Assembly (NCBI RefSeq): GCF_008763945.1
Contig: NZ_VTQH01000001.1
Coordinates: forward strand, 930,110-994,109
Direction of reading: 5' to 3'
DNA: 64,000 nucleotides
Origin: Microbacterium testaceum StLB037
GTDB taxonomy: Bacteria > Actinomycetota > Actinomycetes > Actinomycetales > Microbacteriaceae
A model generated the notes under the pieces. It did not search any database. It was not told the origin of the DNA and saw only the letters and a list, made by a program, of their open reading frames with translations. The first letter of the stretch is position 1. Each line of letters starts with the position of its first letter. The position numbers were made by a program, and so were the translations under genes. Below are positions 16,512 to 26,974 of the stretch, one piece after another.

Positions 16512-17138
16512 ATGGCATCCCCCCGCCCCGCCTCGCGCGTCCTCTCCCGCGCCGACACGTTCGGCTTCGTGCTGTTCCTGATCGGCGGTGTCGCGATCGC
16601 CGTCGCCGCCGTCGTACAGGCAGTGGGAGACATCGCGCGCGCTCTCCCCAACCGTGACATCACGCTCTCGGCTCCGTTCCTCGCCACCGAGGCGCAGGCG
16701 CCCTTGGGCCCCGACGGAACACCGGTGACCGTCACCGTAGACACCGCGTCCGTGACGGTCGAGTCCCTCCAACCCGCCGCCCTCGGTGCGCTCGTCATCA
16801 GTCACGCGCTGTTCGCCGTGGCGATGGTGACGGTGGTGACTTTGCTGCTCATCCTCTGCTTCGGCATCCTCCGCGGCCGGATCTTCTCCCGTCGTCACAC
16901 GGCGCTCGTGACCGCCGCGGGCATCGTCGCCATCGCGGGGATGTACCTCGTGCCGTTCTTCCACAACATGGCGGTCAACGGAGCCCTCGCGCTCCTGTCC
17001 GGAGGGACCTACGATCGCGGCGTCATCGGAACCGTCGATCTCTTGAGCATCTTCGCCGTCGCCTTCGTCGTCGCACTCGCCGGCACGGTGTTCGCCATCG
17101 GCGACCGCCTGCGACGGGACACCGAGGGTCTCGTATGA
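16512..17138 (+). CDS. DUF2975-like four-span membrane protein
   Basis: A 208-residue membrane protein with four hydrophobic segments (about 18-40, 95-117, 133-152 and 170-195). The loop after the first span (about 45-90) is polar and probably extracytoplasmic. Size, topology and pairing with a tiny Xre-type regulator match the DUF2975 family, whose function is unknown. It overlaps the regulator by four bases (ATGA), so the two are made together. The strong AAGGAG site and the AT-rich operator suggest inducible, high-level translation. Confidence 0.8.
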   Translation: MASPRPASRVLSRADTFGFVLFLIGGVAIAVAAVVQAVGDIARALPNRDITLSAPFLATEAQAPLGPDGTPVTVTVDTASVTVESLQPAALGALVISHALFAVAMVTVVTLLLILCFGILRGRIFSRRHTALVTAAGIVAIAGMYLVPFFHNMAVNGALALLSGGTYDRGVIGTVDLLSIFAVAFVVALAGTVFAIGDRLRRDTEGLV

Positions 17139-17368
17139 CCCCCGCTACCACGGACGACGGCCCCACGGGCATCCATTGCCGTCTCGATGAGCTGCTCGAG
17201 GCCCGCGGCATGACGCTCACCCGCCTCAGCGAGCTCGTCGGGGTCTCGGTCGTGAACCTCTCGGTGTTGAAGAACGACCGCGCCCGGGCGATTCGTTACT
17301 CGACGCTGTCAGCGATCTGCCGGGCCCTCGAGTGCGAGGTCGGCGACCTCCTCGTCGTCGAGCACTGA
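17135..17368 (+). CDS. Xre/Cro-type helix-turn-helix regulator, 77 residues
   Basis: Small DNA-binding protein that is essentially one HTH domain. Seen: LDELLEARGMTLTRLSELVGVSVVNLSVLKNDRARAIRYSTLSAICRALEC in pieces, with recognition helix SVVNLSVLKN (about 38-47) and a C-terminal GDLLVVEH, as in YozG/Cro-like proteins that accompany DUF2975 membrane proteins. It probably represses its own operon through the ATCGAT sites. A mechanism linking the membrane partner to repression is plausible but unproven. Confidence 0.88.
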   Translation: MTPATTDDGPTGIHCRLDELLEARGMTLTRLSELVGVSVVNLSVLKNDRARAIRYSTLSAICRALECEVGDLLVVEH

Positions 17369-17393
17369 CGCCCGCCCCGACGACCGGCGTCAG
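17365..17393. terminator. Convergent terminator overlapping two stop codons
   Basis: CTGACGCC (17365-17372) pairs with GGCGTCAG (17386-17393) across 13 bases. The stop codons of the HTH gene and the facing lipoprotein gene both lie within the arms, so one hairpin may serve both. Confidence 0.6.
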
Positions 17394-18118
17394 CGCGTGC
17401 CGAGCACGGGGATGGGCGCGTCGGTGGTGACGCCGCCGCCGGAGAGCACGAGCGACGCCGCACCCGAGCCCGCCTCGCGTCCGATGTCGGCGAGGGTGAC
17501 GCGCGGGCCCATGTCCATCGTGCAGACCTGGTCGGCCGGCGGCGTGGCGAACTGGACGGCGACTTCGGATCCGGCCGCGGTGACCGCCTCGACCGAGGGG
17601 ACGCACGACGAGCTGCCGTAGGTCACGATCGCGACGAGCGAATCGTTCACCCAACCGGCCGACGGTGTGAACTCGGCGGGGGTCGCGGGAACGGGGTCGA
17701 GCCCGGAGAGGAGCGCCCTCCCCTCCACCTCCCCCGTCACCGCGACGGCGAGGTCGGTGCTCGGCTCGACGCCCGCTGGGAGGCTGACGAGGGTCGCCCT
17801 CGGTGCCATGTCACGTGTGCAGTTCTCCCGCGGCGATGCGGCGAGGTCGACGGTGATCGTCGTGCCGGACGCGCTCGGCTCCCCGCTCACGACCGGCGGA
17901 CACGTGGAGCTCCCGGTCGTGACGACGGCGACGGATCGGCCACCGTCCACCCACGCCGCCCCGATCTCGGCGGAGAGCGTCGAGCCCGTGGCATCCGGCG
18001 TCGAGGAGGCTCCGCCCGAAGAAGGCGCAGACGCTCCCGTGGCGCATCCGGTGAGGGCGCCGGCGGCGAGGAGCCCGGCGCCGATCAGGCCGAGCACGGT
18101 CAGGCGGTGACGGGTCAT
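17390..18118 (-). CDS. Lipoprotein with an internal tandem duplication
   Basis: A 242-residue secreted lipoprotein of unknown function. A signal peptide with lipobox LTGC (Cys about 25) is followed by a Ser/Gly/Ala-rich spacer, then two homologous modules (about 50-130 and 148-230). Each begins W-V, contains VT-x-GSS-x-C-x-P and later C-T-x-DM-x-PR-x-TL, so each has a pair of cysteines likely to form a disulfide. The repeats differ widely, implying an old duplication. A good ribosome site (GGAGG) precedes ATG 18118. It converges on the DUF2975/HTH operon. Confidence 0.85.
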   Translation of the reverse strand: MTRHRLTVLGLIGAGLLAAGALTGCATGASAPSSGGASSTPDATGSTLSAEIGAAWVDGGRSVAVVTTGSSTCPPVVSGEPSASGTTITVDLAASPRENCTRDMAPRATLVSLPAGVEPSTDLAVAVTGEVEGRALLSGLDPVPATPAEFTPSAGWVNDSLVAIVTYGSSSCVPSVEAVTAAGSEVAVQFATPPADQVCTMDMGPRVTLADIGREAGSGAASLVLSGGGVTTDAPIPVLGTR

Positions 18119-18191
18119 GAGAACCTCCGGGGCGAGTCGCGATCCATGATGTCGGAGATACCTGGATGCCGGCGGCGAGCGCCGCGAGGCG

Positions 18192-19658
18192 TCACTGCAG
18201 GGCGGACGTGAGGCGGGCCAGGTTGTCGAGGATGGTCGACCGCAGGGGCTGCCGACGCCACTCCTCGATCGTGAGCTGGCGGCTCAGCGTGCGGTAGTGG
18301 TCTTCGACCTGACGCATGTCGCGGACGAACTCCTCACCGCGGACGAGCAGCGACACCTCGAGGTTGAGACCGAACGAGCGCATGTCCATGTTGCTCGAAC
18401 CGATGACGGCGACCTCGTCGTCGATGGTGACGCTCTTGCTGTGCAGGATGTACGGCTTGCGGTACATCCAGATGACGACGCCGGCGTGCAGCAGCGCCTC
18501 GTAGTAGCTCCGCTGGGCGTGATAGACCATCGCCTGATCGCCCTCTTCTGAGACGAAGAGCTCCACGTGGACGCCCCGCTGACACGCGGTGGTGATGGCG
18601 AGCAGCAGGGCCTCGTCGGGGACGAAGTAGGGGCTGACGATGATGATGCGCTCTTTCGCGGCGAACAGCAGCCCGAGGAACAGCTTCAGGTTGTTCTGGA
18701 AGTCGAACCCGGGGCCCGAGGGGACGACCTGGCAGTCGAGGTCTCCGGGACCGGAGGTCACGCTGAACAGGTCGATCTCGTCGCGGAGGGTCTCATCGGT
18801 CTCGCTGTACCAGTCCGAGAGGAACACCGCGTTGATGCTCGCGACCACGGGGCCCTCGACCCGCACCATCAGATCGACCCAGTGCAGGCCCCGACGGATG
18901 TTCTTGCGGAGGTTGTACGAGGAGTCCGTGACGTTCTGCGAACCCATGTAGGCGACGTCGCCGTCGATCACGAGGAGCTTGCGGTGGTTGCGCAGATCGG
19001 GCCGCTGGTAGCGACCGCGCAGGGGTTGAACGGGCAGCATGAGGTGCCAGTGCGCGCCCATCGCGTCGAGGCGGCGGAGGGTCTGCTTGTAGAACGGCTT
19101 TCCCCGGTTCGCCCAGTGATCGAGCAGAACGCGCACCACGACGCCGCGCTCCGCGGCCTCCTCGAGGGCCCGGAAGAAGTTGTCGGTCGACTCGTCGGTC
19201 TGCAGGATGTAGAACTCGACGTGCACGTAGCGCTCGGCCGTGCGGATGGCCTCGGCCATGGCATCCAGGCTTCGCTGGTAATCGGCGATCAGCGTGGCGG
19301 CGTTGTCTCCCGCGATCGGCATGGCACCGAGGTTGCGGTTGAGCTGGACGAGCGCGCGGAACCACTGCGGAGCGTGGGGACGGAGGGTGCCGAAGTCGAG
19401 CGACGCGCTGGTGTCGTGGATGTACTGGTTGATCGCTGCCTGCTTGCGTCGCCGTTTGCGCGGGAGGCGCGGGTTGCCGATCAGGAGGAAGAGGAAGACC
19501 CCGACGAAGGGGATGAAGTAGATCGCCAGCAACCAGGCCATCGCCGCCGTCGGACGACGGTTACGCGGGACGATGATGATCGCCGCGATGCGCACCACGA
19601 GATCGACGACGAAGAGCGTGATGACGAGCCAGCTCGCGTCGAACGTGGCGTTGAGCAC
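18192..19658 (-). CDS. cls: Cardiolipin synthase (phospholipase D family)
   Basis: Membrane enzyme that makes cardiolipin from phosphatidylglycerol; 488 residues. Seen: two N-terminal membrane spans (about 7-28 and 36-58), then two phospholipase D motifs, HRKLLVIDGD followed by GSQN (about 224) and HSKSVTIDDE followed by GSSNMD (about 405). This is the bacterial ClsA layout. The GTG at 19658 was chosen because AGGAGG lies just upstream and the first span starts immediately; longer frames upstream are not protein-like. It lies 64 bases after a small membrane protein gene on the same strand. Confidence 0.94.
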   Translation of the reverse strand: MLNATFDASWLVITLFVVDLVVRIAAIIIVPRNRRPTAAMAWLLAIYFIPFVGVFLFLLIGNPRLPRKRRRKQAAINQYIHDTSASLDFGTLRPHAPQWFRALVQLNRNLGAMPIAGDNAATLIADYQRSLDAMAEAIRTAERYVHVEFYILQTDESTDNFFRALEEAAERGVVVRVLLDHWANRGKPFYKQTLRRLDAMGAHWHLMLPVQPLRGRYQRPDLRNHRKLLVIDGDVAYMGSQNVTDSSYNLRKNIRRGLHWVDLMVRVEGPVVASINAVFLSDWYSETDETLRDEIDLFSVTSGPGDLDCQVVPSGPGFDFQNNLKLFLGLLFAAKERIIIVSPYFVPDEALLLAITTACQRGVHVELFVSEEGDQAMVYHAQRSYYEALLHAGVVIWMYRKPYILHSKSVTIDDEVAVIGSSNMDMRSFGLNLEVSLLVRGEEFVRDMRQVEDHYRTLSRQLTIEEWRRQPLRSTILDNLARLTSALQ

Positions 19659-19695
19659 GGGTCCTCCTGGACGGGTTGTGGACCCAGCGTAGCGA

Positions 19696-19714
19696 CGGCC
19701 TCCGACAGAGGCCG
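19696..19714 (-). terminator. Short hairpin between the small membrane protein gene and cls
   Basis: CGGCCTC (19696-19702) pairs with GAGGCCG (19708-19714) around a 5-base loop, just past the stop of the small gene. No T tract, so it may only weaken read-through into cls. Confidence 0.4.
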
Positions 19715-19722
19715 GGGACTTG

Positions 19723-19920
19723 TCAGGCCGCGGGACCCTCGCCCGAGCGCGCGACCGGCGGGAGACCGCGCTTGGCGCGCTCCTCCGCTTCGATGCGGGA
19801 GTAGACCTTGCGCTCGGTGCGGTCCATGCGGATGACGTTGCGAAGGATGAAGAAGAACACCACGGACACCACGAGGGTCGGCAGAATCGCCCACAGCATC
19901 GCGGTCCAGGTCTCGTCCAT
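19723..19920 (-). CDS. Small single-span membrane protein, 65 residues
   Basis: No named function. One hydrophobic segment (about 8-29; MLWAILPTLVVSVVFFF in part) is followed by a basic helix (RMDRTERKVYSRIEAEERAKR) and a short tail. ATG 19920 is supported by TATCCT seven bases upstream. It precedes cls on the same strand, so a role at the membrane beside lipid synthesis is possible but not shown. Confidence 0.72.
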   Translation of the reverse strand: MDETWTAMLWAILPTLVVSVVFFFILRNVIRMDRTERKVYSRIEAEERAKRGLPPVARSGEGPAA

Positions 19921-19927
19921 GGTTTCG

Positions 19928-19933
19928 AGGATA
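19928..19933 (-). promoter_or_regulatory. -10 hexamer TATCCT for the small membrane protein gene
   Basis: TATCCT ends seven bases before ATG 19920, one base longer than the usual spacing in this window. Confidence 0.45.
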
Positions 19934-21168
19934 CCCGCGCAGTCTGAGCGTGCGATCCGCGGAGGCTCCTCCCCAGCAGACCGAAGCCGGGATTCATCCA
20001 CCATCGAGCTATCCGGCGCCGCGGGAGATGCGCCCCCTCCGCGACGCTCATGCCATGACTCCCACCGTCGTCTCCGTCACCTCGTCCGCCGCGTTCCTCG
20101 CCCTCGTCCCGAGACTGCTCGAATGCACCCCGCGCAGGAGCCTCGTGCTCGTGCCCTTCGCTGAAACCCGGTCGCTCGGGGCGATGCGCGTCGATCTTCC
20201 GCCCGCTGACGAGTCCACCTCGCACGAGAGCATCGCCTCGACCGTGATCGGCATGGCCTGCAAGGTCACACGGACGGATGCCGTGGCGATCGTCGTCTAC
20301 ACCGACGACGTTCTCGCCGACCTGCCGGCCCTCCCGCACCGCCCCCTGGTCGACGCGGCCATCGCCCGTGCGGACATCTGCGGGCTCCGGGTCGTCGACG
20401 CCCTCGTCGTGGGTGCGGACGGGTGGGACAGCTATCTGTCCCCCTCGTCGTCGATGCCGCATGCGCTGAGCCAGATCAGCGAGTCCGCACCGGACGACCC
20501 CGCCTTCACGCTCGCCGACGACCAGTTCGCGGCTGCGCAACTGCCGATCATCGACGCCGATACGTCGCTGCGCGTGGCGAGGTCGTTGCAGAAGATCGAG
20601 CGCGTCCTCGGCGGCGCTCACGAGCGGCGTCCGCTCCCCCAGCTGAAGCGCGCGGCTGCCGCCGATGCCGCCGCCGCGGCGATGGCGGATCCGCCCGTCC
20701 TGCTCGAGGACGCCCTGGCCTCGGCGCCGTCCGATCTCGACGCCGCGCAGCTCGCCTCCGTCGGGTTCTGTCTCGCCCGACCCGCGCTGCGCGACGTGGC
20801 GCTGATGCAGTGGGTGGCCGACCTCGTCACCGGCGATGCCGTGCTACACGCGCAGACGGCGTTCCACCGCGGGAAGCCGTTTCCCGAGGACCTCGCCCGA
20901 CCGATGTGGGGAGAGGGAGCGCAGCCCGACCCCGACCGCCTGCGCCGCGCCCTCGAGCTCTGCCGTCACGTCGCCGCGGCCGTGCCTCGAGATCGTCGCC
21001 CGGGCGCGCTGTCAGCGTGCGCGTGGCTCGCCTGGGCGGGCGGACGATCCTCTCACGCCGCCGCCTACGCCGAAGCGGCCCTCGAGATCGACGCGAACCA
21101 CGGTCTGAGCGCGATCGTGCTCGACGTCATCGACGCCGGTCGGCTCCCCGACTGGGTGTTCGATCGCC

Positions 21169-22689
<1,521 letters not shown>

Positions 22690-22715
22690 CAGGGAGGCTC
22701 CTCGGGGTCTCCTCC

Positions 22716-22721
22716 AGTCTA
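22716..22721 (-). promoter_or_regulatory. Possible -10 hexamer TAGACT for lysS
   Basis: Located 26 bases before the lysS ATG, leaving room for a short leader with ribosome site GAGGAG. Confidence 0.4.
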
Positions 22722-22767
22722 TTCGCCGTCCTCCGCGACCCCGTGGCCGCAGCCGGGTCGCCCCGGC

Positions 22768-23622
22768 TCAGCGCAACGAGATCTCCGCGTTGTCGATGAA
22801 GCGGTGGCCCCCGACGGTGGCGGCGATGAGCGCGAAGGCGCGGCCCCGGTGTCCGTCGTCGACGGGCAGGAAGGTCTCGGGGTCGACCACGCTCAGGTAC
22901 TCGAGCGTGATGCGCGGCTCGCCCATGAGCGCCGACTGGGCCGCCGCGATGCACGCGTCGACACCCAGATCGGCGTTGGAGGCCGCGGCCTCGAGCGCTC
23001 GCGGCAGCGCCCCCGCCGCGCGGCGGTCGGCGCCGTCGAGCAGGGCGACCCGGCTCGACACGGGAAGGCCGTCGTCGGTACGCACGGTCGGAACGGTCGC
23101 CACGTCGATGGCGAAGTCGAGGTCGCGCACCATGCGGCGCACGAGGAAGATGCGCTGGAGGTCGCGCTCGCCGTACACCGCGACGTCCGGTCGCACCAGG
23201 TGGAAGAGCTTCGCCTCGACGGTGAGCACCCCGTCGAAATAGAACGGACGCACCCGCCCCTCGTAGCGCAGACCGATATCCCCCGCCGAGACGCGCGTGG
23301 TGGCCGTTCCCGCGGGAAGGAACTCCTCGGCCGTGGGAGCGAAGACGACGTCCACACCGAGATCGGCGAGCACGCGCGCATCGGCCTCGGGCGAGCGGGG
23401 ATAGGCGGCGGTGTCGTCCGGCGTGCGGAAGCGCAGCGGATTGACGAAGGTCGACACCACCACCGTGTCGGCGCGGTCGCGGGCCTCACGGATGAGGTCG
23501 ACGTGGCCGTCGTGCAGGGCGCCCAGGGTCGAGACCAGGGCGACGCGCGGGCCGGCGTCCGAACGATCTGCGCCTCGGATCTCCCCGAGTCGGGTGCGCA
23601 GATCCTGCAGGGTGCGGATCAT
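22768..23622 (-). CDS. panC: Pantothenate synthetase
   Basis: Condenses pantoate and beta-alanine with ATP to give pantothenate; 284 residues. Seen: STLGALHDGHVDLIREAR with the HIGH-like HDGH (about 36-39), the pantoate-binding region FVNPLRF, and GERDLQ where the family usually has GEKD, then FLVRRMVRDL. Its ATG overlaps the stop of the DUF2520 gene (ATGA). A perfect leaderless -10 (TACGAT) sits inside the end of that gene, so panC can also be transcribed independently of the folate genes. Confidence 0.95.
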   Translation of the reverse strand: MIRTLQDLRTRLGEIRGADRSDAGPRVALVSTLGALHDGHVDLIREARDRADTVVVSTFVNPLRFRTPDDTAAYPRSPEADARVLADLGVDVVFAPTAEEFLPAGTATTRVSAGDIGLRYEGRVRPFYFDGVLTVEAKLFHLVRPDVAVYGERDLQRIFLVRRMVRDLDFAIDVATVPTVRTDDGLPVSSRVALLDGADRRAAGALPRALEAAASNADLGVDACIAAAQSALMGEPRITLEYLSVVDPETFLPVDDGHRGRAFALIAATVGGHRFIDNAEISLR

Positions 23623-24341
23623 CCGTCGATCGTAGCGGGGCCGTCGAGCTCGCTGCGGCGCCCGCCCTCGACCAGCGCCTGGTCGACGCTCGATCGCACG
23701 AGCGCCGAGAGGTACGCACCCGGATTCTCGATGCCGACGCGCTCCAGCAGAGCGGACGATTGCCGAACGATCGAGCGCGAGAACTCCGTCGCCGTCGAGA
23801 TGGCCTCGGCGTACATTGCGCGGTCGTCCTCCGCGATCACCAGGGGCTCGCACCCGAGCTCGACCGCGAGCGCCTGCGCGATGGGCAGCACCGGCGCGGG
23901 GGCGGTCACGGCGGCGTACGACTGGGCCAGCTGCCGCAGGTCGATCGACGAGACTCCCGTGAACGCCATCGCGGGGTGGATGGCGAGAGGGATCGCGCCC
24001 CGTCGGGCCGCCGGTTCCAAGACGCGCGCACCGTATGCGGGGTCGGTGTGCAGCACCAGCTGGCCGGGCTGCCAGGAGCCGACCTCGGCGAGGCCGGAGA
24101 CGAGCCCGGGGAGCTGGTCGTGCGGCACCGCGACGACCACGAGCTCGCTGCGTCGAACGACCTCGTCGGCGGTGAGCACGGGCAGCCCCGGCAGGATCGC
24201 CTCGACGCGATCATCGTCGGAACCCGACGTGATGCCTGTCAGTGCATGGCCCGCGCCCGCGAGAGCCGCAGCGATCACCGGGCCGACGCGTCCGGCCCCG
24301 ATAACCCCGACACCGAGGCGCCCGTCACGCTCGCCGCTCAT
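23619..24341 (-). CDS. Rossmann-fold DUF2520 oxidoreductase-like protein
   Basis: A 240-residue protein with an N-terminal NAD(P)-binding motif GVIGAGRVGPVIAAAL (about 12-27), a VVVAVPHDQLPGL strand-loop and a helical C-terminal DUF2520 domain (about 130-225; IHPAMAFTG, CEPLVIAEDDRAMYAEA). This gene sits beside panC in many Actinobacteria and a role in pantothenate supply, for instance ketopantoate reduction, has been suggested from such context; nothing here proves it. It is coupled by four-base overlaps to the PH-domain gene before it and panC after it. Confidence 0.85.
   Translation of the reverse strand: MSGERDGRLGVGVIGAGRVGPVIAAALAGAGHALTGITSGSDDDRVEAILPGLPVLTADEVVRRSELVVVAVPHDQLPGLVSGLAEVGSWQPGQLVLHTDPAYGARVLEPAARRGAIPLAIHPAMAFTGVSSIDLRQLAQSYAAVTAPAPVLPIAQALAVELGCEPLVIAEDDRAMYAEAISTATEFSRSIVRQSSALLERVGIENPGAYLSALVRSSVDQALVEGGRRSELDGPATIDG
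23629..23634 (-). promoter_or_regulatory. Internal -10 hexamer TACGAT for panC (leaderless)
   Basis: TACGAT ends six bases before the panC ATG, inside the last codons of the upstream overlapping gene. Position and spacing match the other leaderless starts in the window. Confidence 0.5.
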
Positions 24342-25921
24342 CCGGCCCACCGATGGGTGCGGTCGATCGCCGCCGCGTCGACACCGGCGCGCGCCGTCCG
24401 CTCGAAGAGGTCGAGGGCGTCGTCGCGGTCGAGAACGCCCAGCGAGGTCTGGACGTTGCCGGCGATCACGTGGGCGACGAGACCGGCCGTTCCCGTGGCC
24501 CGGGCCACGGGCCCCTGACGCAGCCCGATCGACTGCAGTCGCGCGAGGGGGACGACGCTCAGGGAGCGCCACACCCATCCGCGGCGCAGCAGCAGGGCGT
24601 CGGCGGTGAGCAGCGCGCCGTTGCGGCGCCAGGAGAGCGGCCGCAACCATCGAGCCCGCCTCGGGGTCGTCACGTAGGGATCATCGTCCACCGGACCCAG
24701 GATGCCGTCGCGGAACACGAGTGTCCATTCCTCGGCCGACAGCCCGGGGGCGAGGATGCGCAGGACGCGTTCGACGTCGGCGCGCGTTCCGATCGGAAGC
24801 ACCGCGGCGAGCTGGTCGTTGCTGGTGTCGGTCGAGGACCGTCCCGACAGGCGGTTCACCGAGATCGTCCACCAGCCGAAGGGCCGCCACATGAGGGGTT
24901 GGCGCACCTCGATCGCGTGCACGCGACCCGGCGGCACGACCTCCGACACGGTCGTGAACAGTCCGAACGTCACCCGGACCCCGTCCACGGTCGGAGCGAT
25001 GGAATAGCGCAGCCCCTGGGCGATCGACCGCACGTAGTACGCGCCGAAGGCGAGGAACATCGGGACGACCGTGAACAGCAGCCAGAGCGTCGACAGCGAC
25101 GCCGCGACGACGATCCCCGCGACGAAGGCGACGAGGACCAGGCTCGATCCGCTCAGGACACGGGATGCCACGAGCCGGCCGAACGGGATGCGCACGATGC
25201 TCTCGGGCTCGGCGTCGGAGAGGTCCTCGCCGTCCACGAGGCCCTGCAGGCCCGAGCCGACCGCGTCCGCTGCCTGACGGGCGAGCGAGGCGCGCACGCC
25301 CGGCTCCACCCGGCCCTCCGCGAGACGGCGACCGGATGCCAGCCGCAGGATGTCGCCGCGGATGGCCTCGGCATCCTTCCCGGACAGGTATTCGAGCTTG
25401 ACGTTGGCATCCAGGCCCGCTCCGACCACCTCGAGCTTGGCGAGCCCCAGCAGGCGCGCGACCATCGGCCGCGTCAGGTTGACCCCCTGCACGCGGTCGA
25501 GAGGAGCCCGGCGATGCGTGCGGAACAGCACGCCGGAGCGCACCTCGACGTCGTCCTCACCGATGCGCAGGGTGTGGAAGCGCCACGACAACCGGAACAA
25601 CACGAGCAGCACGACGAGCACGACGAGCGCCGCCCCGCCGGCGAGCAGGATGAGGTTGTTCGCGAGGAGGAAGTCGACGGGGTCCGGGGGAAGCTCTCCC
25701 GGGGGCAGCTCGCTGAAGACGGGGAAGACCCACTCGACGAGACGTTCCCGCAGGTTCGCCACGATCACCCCGATGATCACGAGCAAGGTCAGCCCGCCGC
25801 GCAGGAGCGGCGTCAGCGGGTGGAGGCGGTGCCACTCGCCGTCGCTGTACGGCGAGCGGACGACCGGGCGCGCGCGAAGCGGCGCGTCTCCGGGCTCGCC
25901 GGCGGGGTCCGTGTCGGTCAC
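24338..25921 (-). CDS. Membrane protein with repeated bacterial PH domains (YdbT-like)
   Basis: A 527-residue membrane protein. Paired hydrophobic segments occur near 42-60 and 90-115 and again around 255-300, with bPH_2-type domains after them (LRIGEDDVEVRSGVLFRTHRRAPLDRVQGVNLTR-like pattern near 125-160, a second after about 310, and a third near 430 with LLRRGWVWRSLSVVPLARLQS). It resembles B. subtilis YdbT, whose partner YdbS is encoded immediately upstream. Function is unknown, although these pairs are linked to envelope stress or resistance in other bacteria. GTG start; GTGA overlap with ydbS. Confidence 0.85.
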   Translation of the reverse strand: MTDTDPAGEPGDAPLRARPVVRSPYSDGEWHRLHPLTPLLRGGLTLLVIIGVIVANLRERLVEWVFPVFSELPPGELPPDPVDFLLANNLILLAGGAALVVLVVLLVLFRLSWRFHTLRIGEDDVEVRSGVLFRTHRRAPLDRVQGVNLTRPMVARLLGLAKLEVVGAGLDANVKLEYLSGKDAEAIRGDILRLASGRRLAEGRVEPGVRASLARQAADAVGSGLQGLVDGEDLSDAEPESIVRIPFGRLVASRVLSGSSLVLVAFVAGIVVAASLSTLWLLFTVVPMFLAFGAYYVRSIAQGLRYSIAPTVDGVRVTFGLFTTVSEVVPPGRVHAIEVRQPLMWRPFGWWTISVNRLSGRSSTDTSNDQLAAVLPIGTRADVERVLRILAPGLSAEEWTLVFRDGILGPVDDDPYVTTPRRARWLRPLSWRRNGALLTADALLLRRGWVWRSLSVVPLARLQSIGLRQGPVARATGTAGLVAHVIAGNVQTSLGVLDRDDALDLFERTARAGVDAAAIDRTHRWAG

Positions 25922-26535
25922 AGCCCGGTCCGACGGGTCTCGGCCACGGCGACGAGCGTGTCGCGCAGGTGCTCGGCCGCCTCCTGCGTAAGTCCGGGGA
26001 TCGTCACGCCCGTCGAGGCCGCGGCGGTCACGAGCTTGAGCTGCGCGATGCCGAAGCCGCGGTCGAGGGGACCGTGGGTGATGTCGACGAGCTGCATGCG
26101 CCCGTACGGCACGGCCACGACTCGCTGCCAGAGGATCCCGCGGCGGAAGACCAGATCGTCCCGACGCAGCTGATACCCGAAGGACCGGGCTTGGCGGGGT
26201 GTGATGACGAGACCAACGGCGACGACGAGCAGGATGACCCCCGCGGGGATCCACTGCCACTGCACGCCCGTGATCGCCTGGGCGACGATCGCGGCGGCCA
26301 GCACGAGCACGAACACCGCGCCCTGCGAGATCAGCTGAACCCGGACGTAGGCGCGAGCGAGCTGGTACCAGGTTCCATCGCCCAGAGGCAGGCGGCGCGG
26401 GGAACGCGCCTCGAGGACGCGGTCGTAGGTCCGTTCGCCGAGGACGGCGTGGTCGTCCGCCCGCTGCCCGCCCGCGTCGCCCGGGTCGTCAGACCCCGAC
26501 GGGTCCTGCGGGGGTGTTCCCTGGGGCGTCGTCAT
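25918..26535 (-). CDS. PH-domain membrane protein (YdbS-like)
   Basis: A 205-residue protein. A polar Gly/Asp-rich tail (about 1-30) precedes two membrane spans (about 68-90 and 95-112) and one bPH_2 domain (about 115-190; VFRRGILWQRVVAVPYGRMQLVDITHGPLDR). It is partnered with the longer PH protein by gene overlap, as ydbS/ydbT are elsewhere. Its start overlaps the end of the DUF3180 gene by 47 bases, more than the usual four in this operon. Confidence 0.85.
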   Translation of the reverse strand: MTTPQGTPPQDPSGSDDPGDAGGQRADDHAVLGERTYDRVLEARSPRRLPLGDGTWYQLARAYVRVQLISQGAVFVLVLAAAIVAQAITGVQWQWIPAGVILLVVAVGLVITPRQARSFGYQLRRDDLVFRRGILWQRVVAVPYGRMQLVDITHGPLDRGFGIAQLKLVTAAASTGVTIPGLTQEAAEHLRDTLVAVAETRRTGL

Positions 26536-26974
26536 CGTCGTCCTTCCGGATGGTGCAGAGCTGCTCGGCCACGAGCCCCGCGACGACGAGGATGACAGCG
26601 CACACGAGCGTCGCGATGATCGTTCCCATCGAGCCTATCGAGGGCACTACCGGCCGGCTCACCAGGAAGGCCAGCAGACCGCCCGCGAATCCCGCCGCTG
26701 CCGCGCCGAGGATCGACGACGCCTTCGCCAGCATGGCGATGCGCAGGGCCCGGAACGGGTCGATCCGCCGCGGGCTCCGGCCGCGCGTCGCGCGGAAGAT
26801 CGGAACCGCGAGCACCACGATGATCGCGCCGAGCAGCGCGAGGATCGTCGGCAGGCTCGCGGCCGGCGCGAAGGTCGCCCGCCCCATCGCGGTGAGCGAG
26901 GAGTCGAGCAGGAACCCGAGCACGAGCCCCACGATGACGGCGATCGACAGGATGCCGGCTCCCGTGCGCTTCAC
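26489..26974 (-). CDS. DUF3180 membrane protein
   Basis: A 161-residue protein with four hydrophobic segments (about 8-28, 38-60, 85-108 and 118-140) and an acidic C-terminal tail (RKDDDDDAPGN). DUF3180 is an actinobacterial family of unknown function that regularly follows folK, as here. The GTG start shares four bases with the folK stop (GTGA). The conserved place in the folate operon suggests a link to folate or pterin metabolism at the membrane, but this is context only. Confidence 0.82.
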   Translation of the reverse strand: MKRTGAGILSIAVIVGLVLGFLLDSSLTAMGRATFAPAASLPTILALLGAIIVVLAVPIFRATRGRSPRRIDPFRALRIAMLAKASSILGAAAAGFAGGLLAFLVSRPVVPSIGSMGTIIATLVCAVILVVAGLVAEQLCTIRKDDDDDAPGNTPAGPVGV

